A stretch of 64,000 nucleotides of DNA from Blastomyces gilchristii SLH14081 (taxonomy: Eukaryota > Ascomycota > Eurotiomycetes > Onygenales > Ajellomycetaceae): NCBI RefSeq assembly GCF_000003855.2, contig NW_003101660.1, positions 626,774 through 690,773 on the forward strand. The letters are read 5' to 3'. Positions 63,639-64,000 of this stretch are shown piece after piece. A program made the translations under genes and the position numbers. The notes under the pieces were generated by a model, which ran no database searches, was not told where the DNA came from, and worked only from the letters and a program-made list of their open reading frames with translations. Positions within the stretch are counted from its first letter, which is position 1. Each line of letters begins with the position of its first letter.

Positions 63639-64000
63639 TTGGACGTGGTGCCAAAGAAGTTGATCGTGGTGCCAACTCGGGCCGGAAAAACAGTTTGGCG
63701 TGGTTTGAACCCAATTTCAATTTGGACTAGACATATCCAGCAGATCATCCCTACACCTCTCATAATATTGATTTTTCATATTTTTCAAAGGCTCTAGCTA
63801 GCTCTTTCCTATTTATTCTAATTCTAATTCTCTAATATACACCTCTACACTAAGATAAACAAGGATTGAGTGAGAGATTGAAAAACAGTTAGACTGGAAT
63901 TAGTAGGCGTGTACGGAGTAGTGGGTGGGGGATTTTAGACGGAGCACTAAAGTGCATAAAGAATTGGCACCATGATCAACTTCTTTGGCACCACGTTCAA
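63639..64000. mobile_element. Candidate TIR element (MITE-like) upstream of the b5-like gene
   Basis: A 40-bp sequence at 63639-63678 recurs inverted at 63961-64000 with three mismatches. Each arm contains GTGGTGCCAA twice or nearly so. The 282 bp between contain no ORF of note. Target-site duplications cannot be judged because the right arm ends at the window edge. The arms could also be a regulatory inverted repeat or part of a longer element. Confidence 0.55.

Overview
This window looks like nuclear DNA of a filamentous ascomycete, most likely a Eurotiomycete. An onygenalean fungus with AT-rich transposon isochores is my best guess; the order is an inference. The evidence is the short introns with GCTAAC branch points, a recognisable ApsA/Num1-type cortical protein, a DUF4291 protein and a cytochrome b5-like protein. 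Chromoviral Ty3/gypsy elements are destroyed by C-to-T mutation, and the motif TACGGAGTA is scattered through the gene-side DNA.

The window has two compartments. From 1 to about 49,140 is an AT-rich graveyard of nested transposons with no intact host gene. Almost every CpG and CpC/GpG has been lost, while CpA/TpG and CpT/ApG remain common. Host oldest element D (Ty3/gypsy family 2, minus) lies in pieces at 6870-10602, 29210-30606 and 38290-about 39690. Element C (family 1, minus, 10603-29209) sits inside D's RT/RNase H gene with a 5-bp duplication AAAGC. Element B (family 1, minus, 12301-20647) sits inside C with a 5-bp duplication ATCTT. A 506-bp hAT-like MITE lies in C (11255-11760) and another in B (17337-17842). 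A 5'-truncated LINE lies in C (25335-27197). A long LINE (30607-38289) lies in D. Element A (family 1, plus, 1-6869) abuts D on the left and runs off the window. A third MITE (39697-48870) is split by element E (Ty3/gypsy family 3, minus, 40061-48739), and E carries a nearly unmutated tRNA-derived SINE (46604-46980).

From about 49,140 to 64,000 the base composition is ordinary and the DNA carries host genes: an apsA/NUM1-like gene (54095-58307, plus, one intron), a DUF4291 gene (60874-61538, minus) and a small cytochrome b5-like gene (62950-63333, minus, one intron). The first two each appear to lack one base, so either the assembly has indel errors or both genes are broken. Intergenic DNA is long (up to about 5 kb), rich in microsatellites and homopolymers, with no other gene I can support. 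A 40-bp inverted repeat pair lies near the right end.

The most useful observations are the unusual dinucleotide context of the mutation and the sparing of only the outer 45-110 bp of LTR elements. Others are the exact nesting with preserved empty sites, the SINE/LINE tail match, and extra decayed reading frames downstream of or antisense to pol.
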